A DNA stretch of 64,000 nucleotides from Bradyrhizobium sp. AUGA SZCCT0176 (GCF_018130145.1 NZ_JAFCMB010000018.1:60574-124573), one strand, 5' to 3'. Counted from the first letter of the stretch, positions 53,572-62,430 are shown. Program-made: numbers and translations. The notes: generated by a model from the sequence alone, not told the origin.

Positions 53572-53621
53572 ATCGTCACGCCGATTATGATCTGCCCCGT
53601 CACGCGATGAGTGGAGCTGAA

Positions 53622-53891
53622 ATGCAAGACTTTGCCGCAAACGTCCAAGAGCGTGTTCTTTCCGTCGTCAGGAACGTCCTCGCGCAGAACGCTATCATCG
53701 CGGATGTCCACCCGGAATCCCGGCTGGTGGATATCGGACTGGACTCGATGGATATGGTCGCGCTGATGCTCAAGGTCGAGGCCGAGTTCGATCTCACCCT
53801 TCCCCAGCCCGAGATCACGCCCGAAAACTTCCAATCGGTGAAGACGCTGGAGGTCATGATCCTCAACCAACTCGGACCCGCGACGGGATAG
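53622..53891 (+). CDS. Carrier protein 1 (ACP-like), probable partner of the amino acid ligase
   Basis: The protein has 89 residues from ATG 53622, which has GGAG 7 bases upstream. The frame's first ATG at 53607 has no such site. The phosphopantetheine attachment is Ser42 in VDIGLDSMDMVALML. The acidic four-helix pattern (FAANVQERVLSVVRNVLAQ, KVEAEFDLTLPQPEI) is that of an acyl carrier protein. It is divergent from the dehydrogenase-ligase operon, the arrangement I recall for the B. japonicum ligase and its dedicated carrier. It probably carries glycine or another small amino acid. Confidence 0.9.
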   Translation: MQDFAANVQERVLSVVRNVLAQNAIIADVHPESRLVDIGLDSMDMVALMLKVEAEFDLTLPQPEITPENFQSVKTLEVMILNQLGPATG

Positions 53892-54054
53892 GGAGTTGGA
53901 CAGAGATGCGCCCGGTGCGATCGAGCGAAACCCCTTCGACAGTGATCGCAAGGTCGCGCGCGGTCCAGTGCGCCTCGTCGCTCCTTCCGCCGCAGCTCTA
54001 CCGCCTCGCGACCTGGTCGGCGCGAACAGCGATCGAAACTATCTGGGTCAGATC

Positions 54055-55872
54055 ATGAAAACAGGCGCACTTCAGCGGGCGACTGAAAGCGGTGACGCGC
54101 GACACAGGCCGTCTGCCACCAAAGCCTGGCTGAAGGCCATCGAATTGACCTCGCGGATCGATGCCGAGCCGCAACGGCTGTTCGCCGACGTCGTGGAAGA
54201 ATGGGCGAAGCGGCAACCCGAACGCCCTGCACTGCTCTCGGACCGCCAATCCTTCACCTACGGGGAGCTCAGCGCCCGGATCAGCCAATATGCGCGTTGG
54301 GCACGGAGCCTGGGCGTCCGCGCCGGCGACACCGTCTGTCTGCTGATGCCGAACCGGCCGGAGTACGTTGCCTGCTGGCTCGGAATCAGCAGAGTCGGCG
54401 GTACGGTGGCGCTAATCAACACCCGGCTGGTCGGCCGGTCCCTTGCCCATTGCATCGACGTCGCGCGTGCCGACCACATCGTTCTTGCCGCCGATTGCAT
54501 GAATGCGTTCGAAGCCGCACGTCCGCACCTGGATCGCGTGCCCCAGATCTGGAGACTGGGTCCTGGCAGCGCTGGCGCCGATCTGGATGCGGCGCTCGCC
54601 GGCACGGATCCACGCCCGCTGTCCTCCGTCGAGCGCGGCGACGTCACGATCAATGAACGCGCCCTGCTCATCTACACCTCGGGCACCACGGGATTGCCAA
54701 AGGCGGTAAACGTCAGTCATCGCCGCATCCTCAGCTGGGGAGGATGGTTTGCCGGGCTGACAGACGCTTCCATCCACGACCGCCTTTACAATTGCCTGCC
54801 GCTCCATCATTCGGTGGGCGGTGTCGTCGCGCCTTGCAGCATGCTTCGCGCCGGCGGTTCAGTCGTGATCGCCGAGAAGTTCTCCGCGGAAGACTTCTGG
54901 GACGACATCATGTATTTCGACTGCACCGTCTTCCAATATATCGGTGAACTCTGCCGCTACCTTCTGAACGCACCGGCGTCGGGGCTGGAGGTCGGACACG
55001 GGCTGCGGCTCGCCGTCGGCAACGGATTGCGCGGCGACATCTGGGAGGCGTTCGCGAAGCGGTTCGCGATTCCGCAGGTCCTGGAATTCTACGCCGCGAC
55101 GGAAGGTAATTTTTCGCTATTCAACTTCGAAGGAAAACCCGGCGCGATCGGCCGTATCCCGCCGCTGCTGGCGCATCGCTTTCCTGCCTCGATCGTGAAG
55201 GTCGATGCCGACAGCGGCAGCCCGGTCCGCGGCGACGACGGGCTCTGCGTCGCCTGCACCCACGGCGAGGTCGGCGAGGCAATCGGGCGCATCGGCACCG
55301 CAGATCGGGGTGGCGGACCTTTCGAAGGCTATACGGAGCCGGCCGAGACCGAGAAAAAGATTCTCCGCAACGTGTTTGCGGAAGGCGATGCCTGGTTCCG
55401 GACTGGCGATCTGATGCTTCGGGACCAGCAGGGCTACTTCTATTTCGTCGACCGGGTCGGCGACACCTTCCGTTGGAAGGGCGAGAACGTCGCGACCAGC
55501 GAGGTGAACGACGCGATCAGGGACTGCCCCGGCGTGGTTGACGCCTCAACCTACGGGGCTGCCGTCCCCGGCGCCGACGGCCGCGCCGGCATGGCGGCTT
55601 TGGTCGTGGACCAGCATTTCGATCTCGGGACCTTCGCGGAACACCTGTCGCGCCGGCTCCCGGTCTATGCCATTCCGGTCTTCGTCAGGTTCTGCGTGGA
55701 ACTCGACGCCACCGAGACCTTCAAGATGAACAAGCAGCGGTTGATCCGCGAGGGATTTGATCCTTCCGTCGTGAGCGACCGGCTGTTCCTGCGCGATCCG
55801 GCAACCCGCGCCTATCGTTCGATCGACCGGGCCGTCTACGCGCGCGTCGCGGAGGGCGGAATCAGGTTTTAG
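54055..55872 (+). CDS. FATP/very-long-chain acyl-CoA synthetase-like AMP-forming ligase
   Basis: The protein has 605 residues from ATG 54055 (MKTGALQRAT). The frame runs back to TTG 53896 but no good start lies there. The AMP motif is LIYTSGTTGLPKA (residues about 205-217). FDCTVFQYIGELCRYLLNAP and EFYAATEGN are FATP/SLC27-group features, and FRWKGENVATSEV with ETFKMNKQRLIREG are C-terminal family blocks. It activates a fatty or other carboxylic acid, possibly for transfer to a carrier protein. It is 163 bp downstream of carrier protein 1, in the rightward arm. Confidence 0.9.
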   Translation: MKTGALQRATESGDARHRPSATKAWLKAIELTSRIDAEPQRLFADVVEEWAKRQPERPALLSDRQSFTYGELSARISQYARWARSLGVRAGDTVCLLMPNRPEYVACWLGISRVGGTVALINTRLVGRSLAHCIDVARADHIVLAADCMNAFEAARPHLDRVPQIWRLGPGSAGADLDAALAGTDPRPLSSVERGDVTINERALLIYTSGTTGLPKAVNVSHRRILSWGGWFAGLTDASIHDRLYNCLPLHHSVGGVVAPCSMLRAGGSVVIAEKFSAEDFWDDIMYFDCTVFQYIGELCRYLLNAPASGLEVGHGLRLAVGNGLRGDIWEAFAKRFAIPQVLEFYAATEGNFSLFNFEGKPGAIGRIPPLLAHRFPASIVKVDADSGSPVRGDDGLCVACTHGEVGEAIGRIGTADRGGGPFEGYTEPAETEKKILRNVFAEGDAWFRTGDLMLRDQQGYFYFVDRVGDTFRWKGENVATSEVNDAIRDCPGVVDASTYGAAVPGADGRAGMAALVVDQHFDLGTFAEHLSRRLPVYAIPVFVRFCVELDATETFKMNKQRLIREGFDPSVVSDRLFLRDPATRAYRSIDRAVYARVAEGGIRF

Positions 55873-55914
55873 CATCGGCTCGAAGAGCCGTTTTTTTGAA
55901 GAGGTGAGGTGTTC

Positions 55915-56160
55915 ATGTCGGTAAAGTTGAGGATTTTTTCGGCGATGCAGCAGATCGCTGAAGAGCAAAAGGTCACCCTTCCGCCGCTCCGGGACGATCT
56001 GGCGCTGCAGGACACCGGGTTCGATTCTCTGGCCTTCGCGATCCTGGTCGCGCGGCTGGAGGACGATCTCGGCATCGATCCGTTCACCATCGCGGAAGAC
56101 GCCGCCTTCCCGTCGACCGTCGGCGAGTTCATCAGAGCATACGAGAATGTCCCAGCCTGA
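55915..56160 (+). CDS. Carrier protein 2 (ACP-like)
   Basis: The protein has 81 residues from ATG 55915, with gaggtgagg upstream. The attachment Ser38 is in LQDTGFDSLAFAILVARLE, the usual DS-L/M motif. It is clearly different in sequence from carrier protein 1, so each may be charged by a different enzyme. The end overlaps the next ligase gene by 14 bp, which points to that ligase as its partner. Confidence 0.9.
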   Translation: MSVKLRIFSAMQQIAEEQKVTLPPLRDDLALQDTGFDSLAFAILVARLEDDLGIDPFTIAEDAAFPSTVGEFIRAYENVPA

Positions 56161-57532
56161 CGTATTAGCGCTTCGCGAGTATCTCGGCCCGGAGCTGAAG
56201 GGCCGCACGATTTCCGATGCCCGGCACGTCATATCGCTGACCGACATTCTCGGGTACAGCTGTCTGATCGGCAGATATCGCGAGCTGTCCGGCCGCTCGG
56301 TGCTGCTTGCGACGTCGGGACAGCTGCAGTCTGCGCTTGCGATGATCGAACTCGACGGCGTCGCTCGCCGCATGCTTCTGTGCCCGCCCGACCTCGATCC
56401 GGATCACATCGAGGGCCTGCTTGCGGATGCCGAGATCGACGCCATCGTGACCGACAGGCCGCTGCACCGATGGGATGATGGCGCGTATCTGGTCGTCGGC
56501 GCCGGTCTACCTGAACGGCCGGGTGCGGGATGGAAGACCGAACGCGCGACCGAGTGGCTGATGCTGACCTCGGGCACATCCGGGCCGCCCAAGATCGTCG
56601 GCCATACGCTCGACGGGCTGGCCGGCGCGATCATCGCCGACGGTGCTGCGCGCTACCAGAACGCTACCTGGGCGACGTTCTACGACATCCGTCGCTACGG
56701 CGGCCTGCAGATCTTCCTGCGCGCGGTGATCGGCGGCGGATCGATGGTGCTGTCGGAGCCCAAGGAAGCCACCGTCGATCACGTGGCACGGCTGCGCGCG
56801 GGCGGCGTCACCCACATTTCCGGGACGCCGTCGCACTGGCGCAAGCTCCTGATGAGCAGCGCGGTCGCGGACTTCTCGCCACGCTATGTCCGCCTGTCCG
56901 GCGAAATCGCCGACCAGGCGGTGCTCGACGGCCTCGCCCGGGCCTTTCCGCATGCGTCGATCGGCCATGCCTATGCTTCGACCGAGGCCGGCGTTGGTTT
57001 CGCGGTCAACGACGGGCGCGAGGGTTTTCCCGCCGACCTGATCGGGCAGAACCGCGACGGCGTCGAGATGAAGGTCGTCGACGGCTCGCTTCGGATCCGC
57101 TCTCACCGCACGGCGCGCTCCTATGTCGGCACCGGCGCGCCGCAGCTCACCGACGCCGAGGGCTTCGTCGACACCGGTGACTTGGTCGAACTGCGCGACG
57201 AGCGTTACTACTTTGTCGGCCGGCGCACCGGCATCATCAACATCGGCGGGCTGAAGGTCCATCCCGAGGAGGTCGAGACCGTGATCAATCGGCACGAGTC
57301 CGTCCGAATGTCGCGCGCGCGGTCGCGCAGAAGCCCGATCACTGGCGCCATCGTGGTCGCCGACATCGTCCTCGCCGACGGCACCGAGGCTGGTCGCCAC
57401 GAGACGATCCGTACGGAGATTCTCAGCCGGTGCAACGACGCGCTGGCAGCATACAAGGTGCCTGCGGTGATCCGCTTCGTCGAGCGGCTGGACCTCACGG
57501 CAGCCGGCAAATTGACGCGCGCCGATGCATAA
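56147..57532 (+). CDS. AMP-forming acyl ligase (class I), probable carrier-protein loading enzyme
   Basis: The protein has 461 residues. The A3 motif is LMLTSGTSGPPKIVGH (residues about 139-153). A5-like GHAYASTEAG, A7 VDTGDLVE, A8 GRRTGIINIGGLKVHPEEVE and A10 Lys455 (TAAGKLTRADA) are all present, so it should be active. It is shorter than usual at the N-terminus and lacks a fused carrier domain, fitting a free-standing ligase that loads carrier protein 2, whose gene it overlaps. The next gene, the FabG-like reductase, overlaps its stop by 8 bp. Confidence 0.9.
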   Translation: MSQPDVLALREYLGPELKGRTISDARHVISLTDILGYSCLIGRYRELSGRSVLLATSGQLQSALAMIELDGVARRMLLCPPDLDPDHIEGLLADAEIDAIVTDRPLHRWDDGAYLVVGAGLPERPGAGWKTERATEWLMLTSGTSGPPKIVGHTLDGLAGAIIADGAARYQNATWATFYDIRRYGGLQIFLRAVIGGGSMVLSEPKEATVDHVARLRAGGVTHISGTPSHWRKLLMSSAVADFSPRYVRLSGEIADQAVLDGLARAFPHASIGHAYASTEAGVGFAVNDGREGFPADLIGQNRDGVEMKVVDGSLRIRSHRTARSYVGTGAPQLTDAEGFVDTGDLVELRDERYYFVGRRTGIINIGGLKVHPEEVETVINRHESVRMSRARSRRSPITGAIVVADIVLADGTEAGRHETIRTEILSRCNDALAAYKVPAVIRFVERLDLTAAGKLTRADA

Positions 57533-58253
57533 CGTCCTCGTCACTGGCGGCAGTCGCGGCATCGGGCTTGCGATTGCACGCAGGCTTGCCGCATCCGGCG
57601 ACTACAACGTGGTGGCGGTCGCGCGCCGCGAGAGCGAGGAGCTGGGACACGCCATCCGCGAGGCGGGTGCGGACCGCCTGCACTTCAGGGCGTTCGATCT
57701 CGGGCAGACCGACAAGATTCCCGCCTTCGTGAAGGAACTGCGCGACGCCTTCGGCGCGATCTATGGCCTCGTCAACAATGCCGGGATCAGCGCCGAAGGG
57801 CTGCTGGCCAACACGCGCAATTCCGAGATCGAGGCATTGATCCGCCTGAACGTGCTGTCGCCGATCGTTCTGACCAAATACGTGGTGCGCCATATGATGG
57901 CCGACGGCGCCGGGCGCATCGTCAACATCTCCTCCATCATCGCCTCGACCGGCTACAACGGCCTGTCCGTCTACGCCGCGTCCAAGGCAGCGGCGGGCGG
58001 ATTCACCCGTTCGCTGTCCCGCGAGGTCGGCAAGCTCGGCATCACCGTGAACGCGATTGCGCCCGGCTTCGTCGACACCGAATTGACCAAGACCTTGGAC
58101 GACGACGGCCGCCGGCGGATCGCCGGCCGCAGCGCGTTGCGCCGACTGCCCGAGGTCGACGACGTCGCTTCCATGGTCGAGTATCTCCTGGGCGAAGGCG
58201 GCCGGAACATCACCGGCACTGTGCTGACGGTGGACGCCGGCAACACCGCCTAG
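57525..58253 (+). CDS. FabG-like 3-oxoacyl-carrier-protein reductase (SDR)
   Basis: This short-chain dehydrogenase has 242 residues: NAD(P) motif TGGSRGIGLAIA, NNAG at 84-87, catalytic Ser137, Tyr150 and Lys154 (SVYAASKAA), and C-terminal GRNITGTVLTVDAGN. It overlaps the upstream ligase gene, so it reduces a beta-keto group, or another carbonyl, on a carrier-bound intermediate in the same pathway. No ketosynthase is present in the window, so the keto group must come from elsewhere, for instance from the TPP enzyme (inference). Confidence 0.94.
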   Translation: MHNVLVTGGSRGIGLAIARRLAASGDYNVVAVARRESEELGHAIREAGADRLHFRAFDLGQTDKIPAFVKELRDAFGAIYGLVNNAGISAEGLLANTRNSEIEALIRLNVLSPIVLTKYVVRHMMADGAGRIVNISSIIASTGYNGLSVYAASKAAAGGFTRSLSREVGKLGITVNAIAPGFVDTELTKTLDDDGRRRIAGRSALRRLPEVDDVASMVEYLLGEGGRNITGTVLTVDAGNTA

Positions 58254-58276
58254 ATGTCGCCGGCCCTTATCTCCAT

Positions 58277-58624
58277 CTACCCTGGCATGCCGGGAAAGGA
58301 GCGGCTGAAAACTTCCTGAACAGCGATCAGACTGCCAAGCTGGCTCTCCAGCTCCTGCACGCGCTTTTCGCCGGCTATCATCTGCGACTCGTATTCTTTG
58401 ATCATGGACGCGTCCTTGGCATCCCGGGTCAGATATTCTTCGTAATCCGTGCCCGCGACAAAGGAAGCCAGATCGCGGGCCGCATCTACTCGCCCACGCA
58501 ACGCGTCCCTCTCCTTCTGAACTGACGCAACCGCGGCGCTAATCGCGGCCGAAATCGAACCGAACCGTTCGCTATCGGTCTGAGCATCGCGCTCAGCGGA
58601 ACGAACCTTGAAACTTCGAACCAT
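58277..58624 (-). CDS. Hypothetical coiled-coil protein
   Basis: The protein has 115 residues, largely helical, with two heptad-rich regions (SVQKERDALRGRVDAARDL and SQMIAGEKRVQELESQLG) joined by FVAGTDYEEYLTRD. No signal or catalytic motif is visible. It is convergent with the reductase gene and lies between it and the cupin gene, on the opposite strand, so it may not belong to the pathway. No family is recognised. Confidence 0.65.
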   Translation of the reverse strand: MVRSFKVRSAERDAQTDSERFGSISAAISAAVASVQKERDALRGRVDAARDLASFVAGTDYEEYLTRDAKDASMIKEYESQMIAGEKRVQELESQLGSLIAVQEVFSRSFPGMPG

Positions 58625-58905
58625 AGCCGGTCTCCTTGTCGCACCAGCTTCGTCGCATCACCGCCCCTGTTCGCCGGGCGCCAGAAGATAGCGCATTCTA
58701 GCTTCATCTCGAATGTCGAAACGGCCTGAGGTGGCTCTTTAGAGGTAACCCGCGTTGAACGACCCGTTGGGCGCCCCCAAACTGGCCTCTTCATTCTTGT
58801 GGGATAATCTAATCCCATCCGTTCCGGGAGAGTTAGCAATCTGCAACTCGCGTAGCCGGGACGCTGTTGAGCCGTGCATACTTTTTCAATCCGCTGAGGT
58901 GATCG

Positions 58906-59328
58906 ATGCCGCTTGCGCTTATTGAAACTGGCCATTTGAACGTGGATCTCAAGCCGTCGCCGATCGAGCCATCCTGGATCCTTGAAGGCAATCCGGAAGC
59001 CCGCTCGCATGTGCTGTCGACCAGCGCGGACGGCGCTGCCACAACCGTGATCTGGTCCTGCACCGAGGGCAAATTCAACTGGTACTACGATGTCGACGAG
59101 ACCATCGTGATCCAGGAAGGATCGATCGTGCTTGAGAGCAAGGGCATGCCACCGAAACGTTACGGCGTCGGTGACGTGATCGTTTTCCACAACGGTGCCC
59201 ACGCCAAATGGCATGTCGAGGGCTATGTGAAGAAGGTCGCCGTCTTCCGCCAGACCAGTCCGTTCTTGCTCGGTTTGGCCGTTCGCGCCGTCAACAAGCT
59301 GAAGCGGACGCTCGCCCCCGTCCATTGA
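58906..59328 (+). CDS. Cupin domain protein (DUF861-like), intact cluster copy
   Basis: The protein has 140 residues from ATG 58906, with ctgaggtg upstream. Motifs are WSCTEGKFNWYYDVDETIVI, QEGSIVLESKGMPPKRYGVG and FHNGAHAKWHVEGYVKKVAV. It closely matches the product of 25500-25961 through nearly its whole length, and both genes flank a copy of the same cluster. The Cupin_3 group includes small enzymes of unknown reaction and ureidoglycine aminohydrolase. A role in isomerising or hydrolysing a pathway intermediate is possible. The 58625-58905 gap before it holds its promoter and no gene. Confidence 0.88.
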   Translation: MPLALIETGHLNVDLKPSPIEPSWILEGNPEARSHVLSTSADGAATTVIWSCTEGKFNWYYDVDETIVIQEGSIVLESKGMPPKRYGVGDVIVFHNGAHAKWHVEGYVKKVAVFRQTSPFLLGLAVRAVNKLKRTLAPVH

Positions 59329-59438
59329 CTTCCTGACTGCCGATCCGCCATGCGGAGCATTCAGATATTGCTCGGCCGCGACCGCGCAAACGGTTCGCGG
59401 TCTGCGTGGCGGCTATCTGGCCAAATTCTTGAAAAGCT

Positions 59439-59514
59439 TGGTGGGCGCACCAGGGCTCGAACCTGGGACCCGATGATTAAGAGTCATCTGCTCTACCAAC
59501 TGAGCTATGCGCCC
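59439..59514 (-). tRNA. tRNA-Lys (anticodon CTT)
   Basis: The 76-nt cloverleaf on the minus strand has acceptor GGGCGCA/TGCGCCC, D-arm AGCTCAGTTGGTAGAGC, anticodon stem GATGA/TCATC with loop CTCTTAA (anticodon CTT), T-arm with GGTTCGAGCC, and an encoded CCA end. Reading frames across it are shadows. Confidence 0.97.
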
Positions 59515-59626
59515 GGACTTGGTCCGGAAAAGCCTTCGCAAGAGGGCGTCGTTTAGCAAAGCGATTCCCGGATGTCCAGCAAACTGGAGCGAGTTTTCCC
59601 GGCCTTTGGCACGGGCCCGGAAAGGC

Positions 59627-59652
59627 AAAAAGCCGCTGGATTTCAGCGGCTT
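59627..59652 (-). terminator. Rho-independent terminator of the Spy-like gene
   Basis: On the minus strand AGCCGCTG-aaatc-CAGCGGCT is followed by TTTTTGCC. The 8-bp stem and T-run form a standard intrinsic terminator after the gene ending at 59791, separating it from the tRNA gene downstream. Confidence 0.78.
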
Positions 59653-59659
59653 CCGCCCC

Positions 59660-59700
59660 TAGAGCCTTTTCCGTTCCGATTGAATCGGAACGGGGCTCTA
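59660..59700. repeat. Nested palindromic intergenic element
   Basis: An outer stem TAGAGCC/GGCTCTA encloses tttt and a perfect 11-bp inner stem CCGTTCCGATT-g-AATCGGAACGG. This form (tagagc...gttccgattgaatcggaac...gctcta) is a dispersed palindromic repeat I recognise from Bradyrhizobium and relatives. Its role is unknown. Confidence 0.65.
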
Positions 59701-59790
59701 GATTCATGATTTGACGCGCTTTCTTGACGCGAACCGGTATCCACTTCGCTGGAAAACGCCCTACCCGGGCCGAACTCGGCAAACCTGCGC

Positions 59791-60384
59791 TCAGAGCCGC
59801 TCCGGGCCCCCTCGGTCCGGCCCGTCATCCCGGTCATAGCGGTTGCGGTTATAGCCGCGGTCCCGGCCGCCATCGTCGCGATCCCGCTCAAAACGCTCCA
59901 TCCGGCGCTCCCGCCAGCCTTCACCACGACCATGAAACCGGTTCATTCCGGTCAGCACGGCCAGGCGGCGCTTCTGGCCATCATCCAGCGTCTTGTAAAG
60001 CGGATCGGCCGCGTCAGCGATTTTCTTCATGGCGGCCGCCGAAGTCGCCATGTTGTCGGCGCGCTCGCGCAGGCGCGTCAGCGGATCATCCGGCTTCTGC
60101 TGGCTCGAATCGTCCCGCCGCGCATCCATCCGCGCATTGGCGCGATCGATCCGCAGTTTGGCGAATTCCCGCACGGCGGTTTCCACCGCCGGCCACAGCT
60201 TTTCCTGGTCGGCGGTCAGCTTGAGCCCGGCATGCACGGAGGCGATCCGCGCGTCGGCAAACGCCGCCCGGTCTTCCGGGTTCATCCGCGTATGCCCGTA
60301 GCCCCAATGACGGTGCTGGGCATAGACCGCCGTAGAACCGGCGATGGCGAGCACCGCGACCGCGGCGATGGCGAACTTCCTCAT
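59791..60384 (-). CDS. Spy/CpxP-like periplasmic protein (LTXXQ motif)
   Basis: The protein has 197 residues from ATG 60384. The signal peptide is MRKFAIAAVAVLAIAGSTAV ending YAQ. The LTXXQ motif is LTADQEKLWPAVE near residue 54, followed by a long helical region (RLRERADNMATSAAAMKKIA, DDGQKRRLAVLTGM). The tail is rich in Arg, Asp and Gly (RDRDDGGRDRGYNR). LTXXQ proteins of the Spy/CpxP group act as periplasmic chaperones or stress sensors. A terminator follows at 59627-59652. Confidence 0.88.
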   Translation of the reverse strand: MRKFAIAAVAVLAIAGSTAVYAQHRHWGYGHTRMNPEDRAAFADARIASVHAGLKLTADQEKLWPAVETAVREFAKLRIDRANARMDARRDDSSQQKPDDPLTRLRERADNMATSAAAMKKIADAADPLYKTLDDGQKRRLAVLTGMNRFHGRGEGWRERRMERFERDRDDGGRDRGYNRNRYDRDDGPDRGGPERL

Positions 60385-60508
60385 GCTGACCTCCGTTGAA
60401 AGGTTGCATGAAGATGGGCCCGCGGCTGCCGGCAATCAACTTAACGATAGGCAAGAGTGCCTTCCCTTACCAAGATGTAATGTCGATGAACTTCGTCTGT
60501 CCAGATCG

Positions 60509-61834
60509 TTAAAGCATCCCGAGGGTACGCGGCAGCCACAACGACAATTCCGGGATGTAGGTGATGAGGCCGAGGAAAACCAGCAGCGTGACCAGCCATG
60601 GCAGCACCGCGATCGACAATTCGGTAATGCCCATCTTGGCGATGCCGGAGGCCACATAGAGATTGAGGCCGACCGGCGGATGGCACATGCCGATTTCCAT
60701 GTTGACCACGATCATGATGCCGAAATGCACCGGATGGATGCCGAGCTTGACCGCGATCGGATAGAGGATCGGCGCCATGATCAGCACAATCGACGACGGC
60801 TCCATCACGTTGCCGGCCAAGAGCAGCAGCAGGTTCACCACCAAAAGGAAGGTGATCCAGGTGATGCCGCTGTTCGTGATCCAGTTCGACATCGCCTGCG
60901 GGATCTGCTCGCTCGTCATCAGGAACGAGAACAGCACCGCGTTGGTGACGATGTAGAGGATCATCGCGCTCATGTTGGCGGAGATGAGCAGGACTTTTGG
61001 CACGTCCTTCCACCTCAGGTCCTTGTAGATGAACATCTCGATCAGGAAGGCATAAACCGCGCTCATCGCCGCGGCTTCGGTCGGCGTGAACCAGCCGAGA
61101 TAGATGCCGCCAAGAACCACGACTATCAGGGAGACGCCCCAGAACGAGTCTACAAACGCCGTGAACGCCTCGCCCCACGAAGCCTTCTCGACCCGCGGAA
61201 TATTATTCTTCCACGCGCGATACCACGTGGTCCCCGACAGCATGATCGCCAGGATCACGCCCGGCACCATGCCGGCCATGAACAACTGCCCGACCGAGGC
61301 AGAGGCGACTTTCTCGCCATTCGGGCCAAAGTAAACCGCCCCGCTCGTCGCCACCGCATAGATCACCATGATGATCGACGGCGGAATGAGGTTGCCGAGC
61401 GCGCCGCCGGTGACGATGACCCCGGCGGCAAAGCGCTTGGGATAGCCGACCGACAGCATCGCCGGCAGCATGATCGAGCCGATGGCGACGACGGTTGCGG
61501 GCGAAGACCCCGACACCGCCGAGAACAGCGCGGCTGCCATGGTGGCGGCGATGCCGAGCCCTCCGGGCCAATGGCCGATCATCGTTCTGGCAAAAGCGAT
61601 CATGCGTCTGGCGACGCCGCCATGGGTCAGAAAGTTGCCGGCCAGGATGAAGAACGGGATCGCCATGATCTCGAACTTCTCGATGCCGGTGAAAAGCTTC
61701 AGCGCCACGGACTCGATCGGCACCGAGGTCATGAAGAACAGGAACGTCAGCACGGTCAGGCCGAGCGCGATCGAGATCGGCATGCCCGTCAGCATCAGGG
61801 CGACGAGCAGCCCGAAGATCATCAGCGTGATCAT
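60509..61834 (-). CDS. dctM: TRAP transporter large permease (DctM)
   Basis: The protein has 441 residues with about 12 hydrophobic segments. DctM signatures include IPFFILAGNFLTHGGVARRMI, SGSSPATVVAIGSIMLPAM, GNLIPPSIIMVIYAV, WFTPTEAAAMSAVYAF and CHPPVGLNLYVASGIAKMG. It forms the Na+-driven channel for dicarboxylate-like or other carboxylate solutes delivered by the DctP protein. The start overlaps the DctQ stop (ATGA, 61831-61834). Confidence 0.95.
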   Translation of the reverse strand: MITLMIFGLLVALMLTGMPISIALGLTVLTFLFFMTSVPIESVALKLFTGIEKFEIMAIPFFILAGNFLTHGGVARRMIAFARTMIGHWPGGLGIAATMAAALFSAVSGSSPATVVAIGSIMLPAMLSVGYPKRFAAGVIVTGGALGNLIPPSIIMVIYAVATSGAVYFGPNGEKVASASVGQLFMAGMVPGVILAIMLSGTTWYRAWKNNIPRVEKASWGEAFTAFVDSFWGVSLIVVVLGGIYLGWFTPTEAAAMSAVYAFLIEMFIYKDLRWKDVPKVLLISANMSAMILYIVTNAVLFSFLMTSEQIPQAMSNWITNSGITWITFLLVVNLLLLLAGNVMEPSSIVLIMAPILYPIAVKLGIHPVHFGIMIVVNMEIGMCHPPVGLNLYVASGIAKMGITELSIAVLPWLVTLLVFLGLITYIPELSLWLPRTLGML

Positions 61835-62406
61835 CGGGCGATCCCCCCAGCGCCGACACCGGGCGCATCGATCTCCACGCCCTCGACCTGGGTTTCGTCG
61901 TGATGCGGCAGATGCCCGGTATGCCAGAAATTATTGGCCACCTGCAGGAAGCGGAAGCACATCAGGTAGGAACCGAGCGGAACGCAGAGATAGGTGATCC
62001 AGCTCGGAATCTCCATGTCGGCCGTCACCTGGTCGGTGTGGTAGAGCCCCCAGACGAACTTCGCCCCCATGGAGCCAACGACGAACGTAAACAGCGCACC
62101 GCACAGCAGACTGAACATGACGGTGACTTTGCGCTTATTCGGACCGAGCTTGTTGACCAGTACGTCGACGCCTACATGGATGCCGGTGCGCACGCCATAG
62201 GCGGCACCGAACTTCGCCATCCACACGAACATGATGATGCAGAGCTCCTGCGCCCATGCGAGGTTGATGGGAAACAGGTACGGATAGAAAAGAGGAATGC
62301 CGACCAGATAGCGATGCATCACCGCGATGAAGATAATCACCGTGGCCGCCGCGATCAGGAATGTGATCAGCAGTTCCTCGAGCCGGTCGAGGATGCGTAG
62401 AAACAT
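61831..62406 (-). CDS. dctQ: TRAP transporter small permease (DctQ)
   Basis: The protein has 191 residues with four membrane helices: LLITFLIAAATVIIFIAVMHR, WAQELCIIMFVWMAKFGAAY (the RxGxHVGVD loop follows as TGIHVGVDVLV), MFSLLCGALFTFVVGSMGA and ITYLCVPLGSYLMCFRFLQ. It stabilises and connects DctP and DctM. It lies between them in a P-Q-M operon, with the 62431-62520 palindromic repeat in the gap before it. Confidence 0.93.
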   Translation of the reverse strand: MFLRILDRLEELLITFLIAAATVIIFIAVMHRYLVGIPLFYPYLFPINLAWAQELCIIMFVWMAKFGAAYGVRTGIHVGVDVLVNKLGPNKRKVTVMFSLLCGALFTFVVGSMGAKFVWGLYHTDQVTADMEIPSWITYLCVPLGSYLMCFRFLQVANNFWHTGHLPHHDETQVEGVEIDAPGVGAGGIAR

Positions 62407-62430
62407 CTATATCCCCCAATTATCGAACTT

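Noticed and set aside
45126..59328. Rhizobitoxine biosynthesis cluster
   Set aside because: Only the MetY-like fold recalls RtxA; no fused aminotransferase-sulfhydrylase and no RtxC-type desaturase are present.
59350..59556. 68-codon frame over the tRNA
   Set aside because: It overlaps tRNA-Lys completely.
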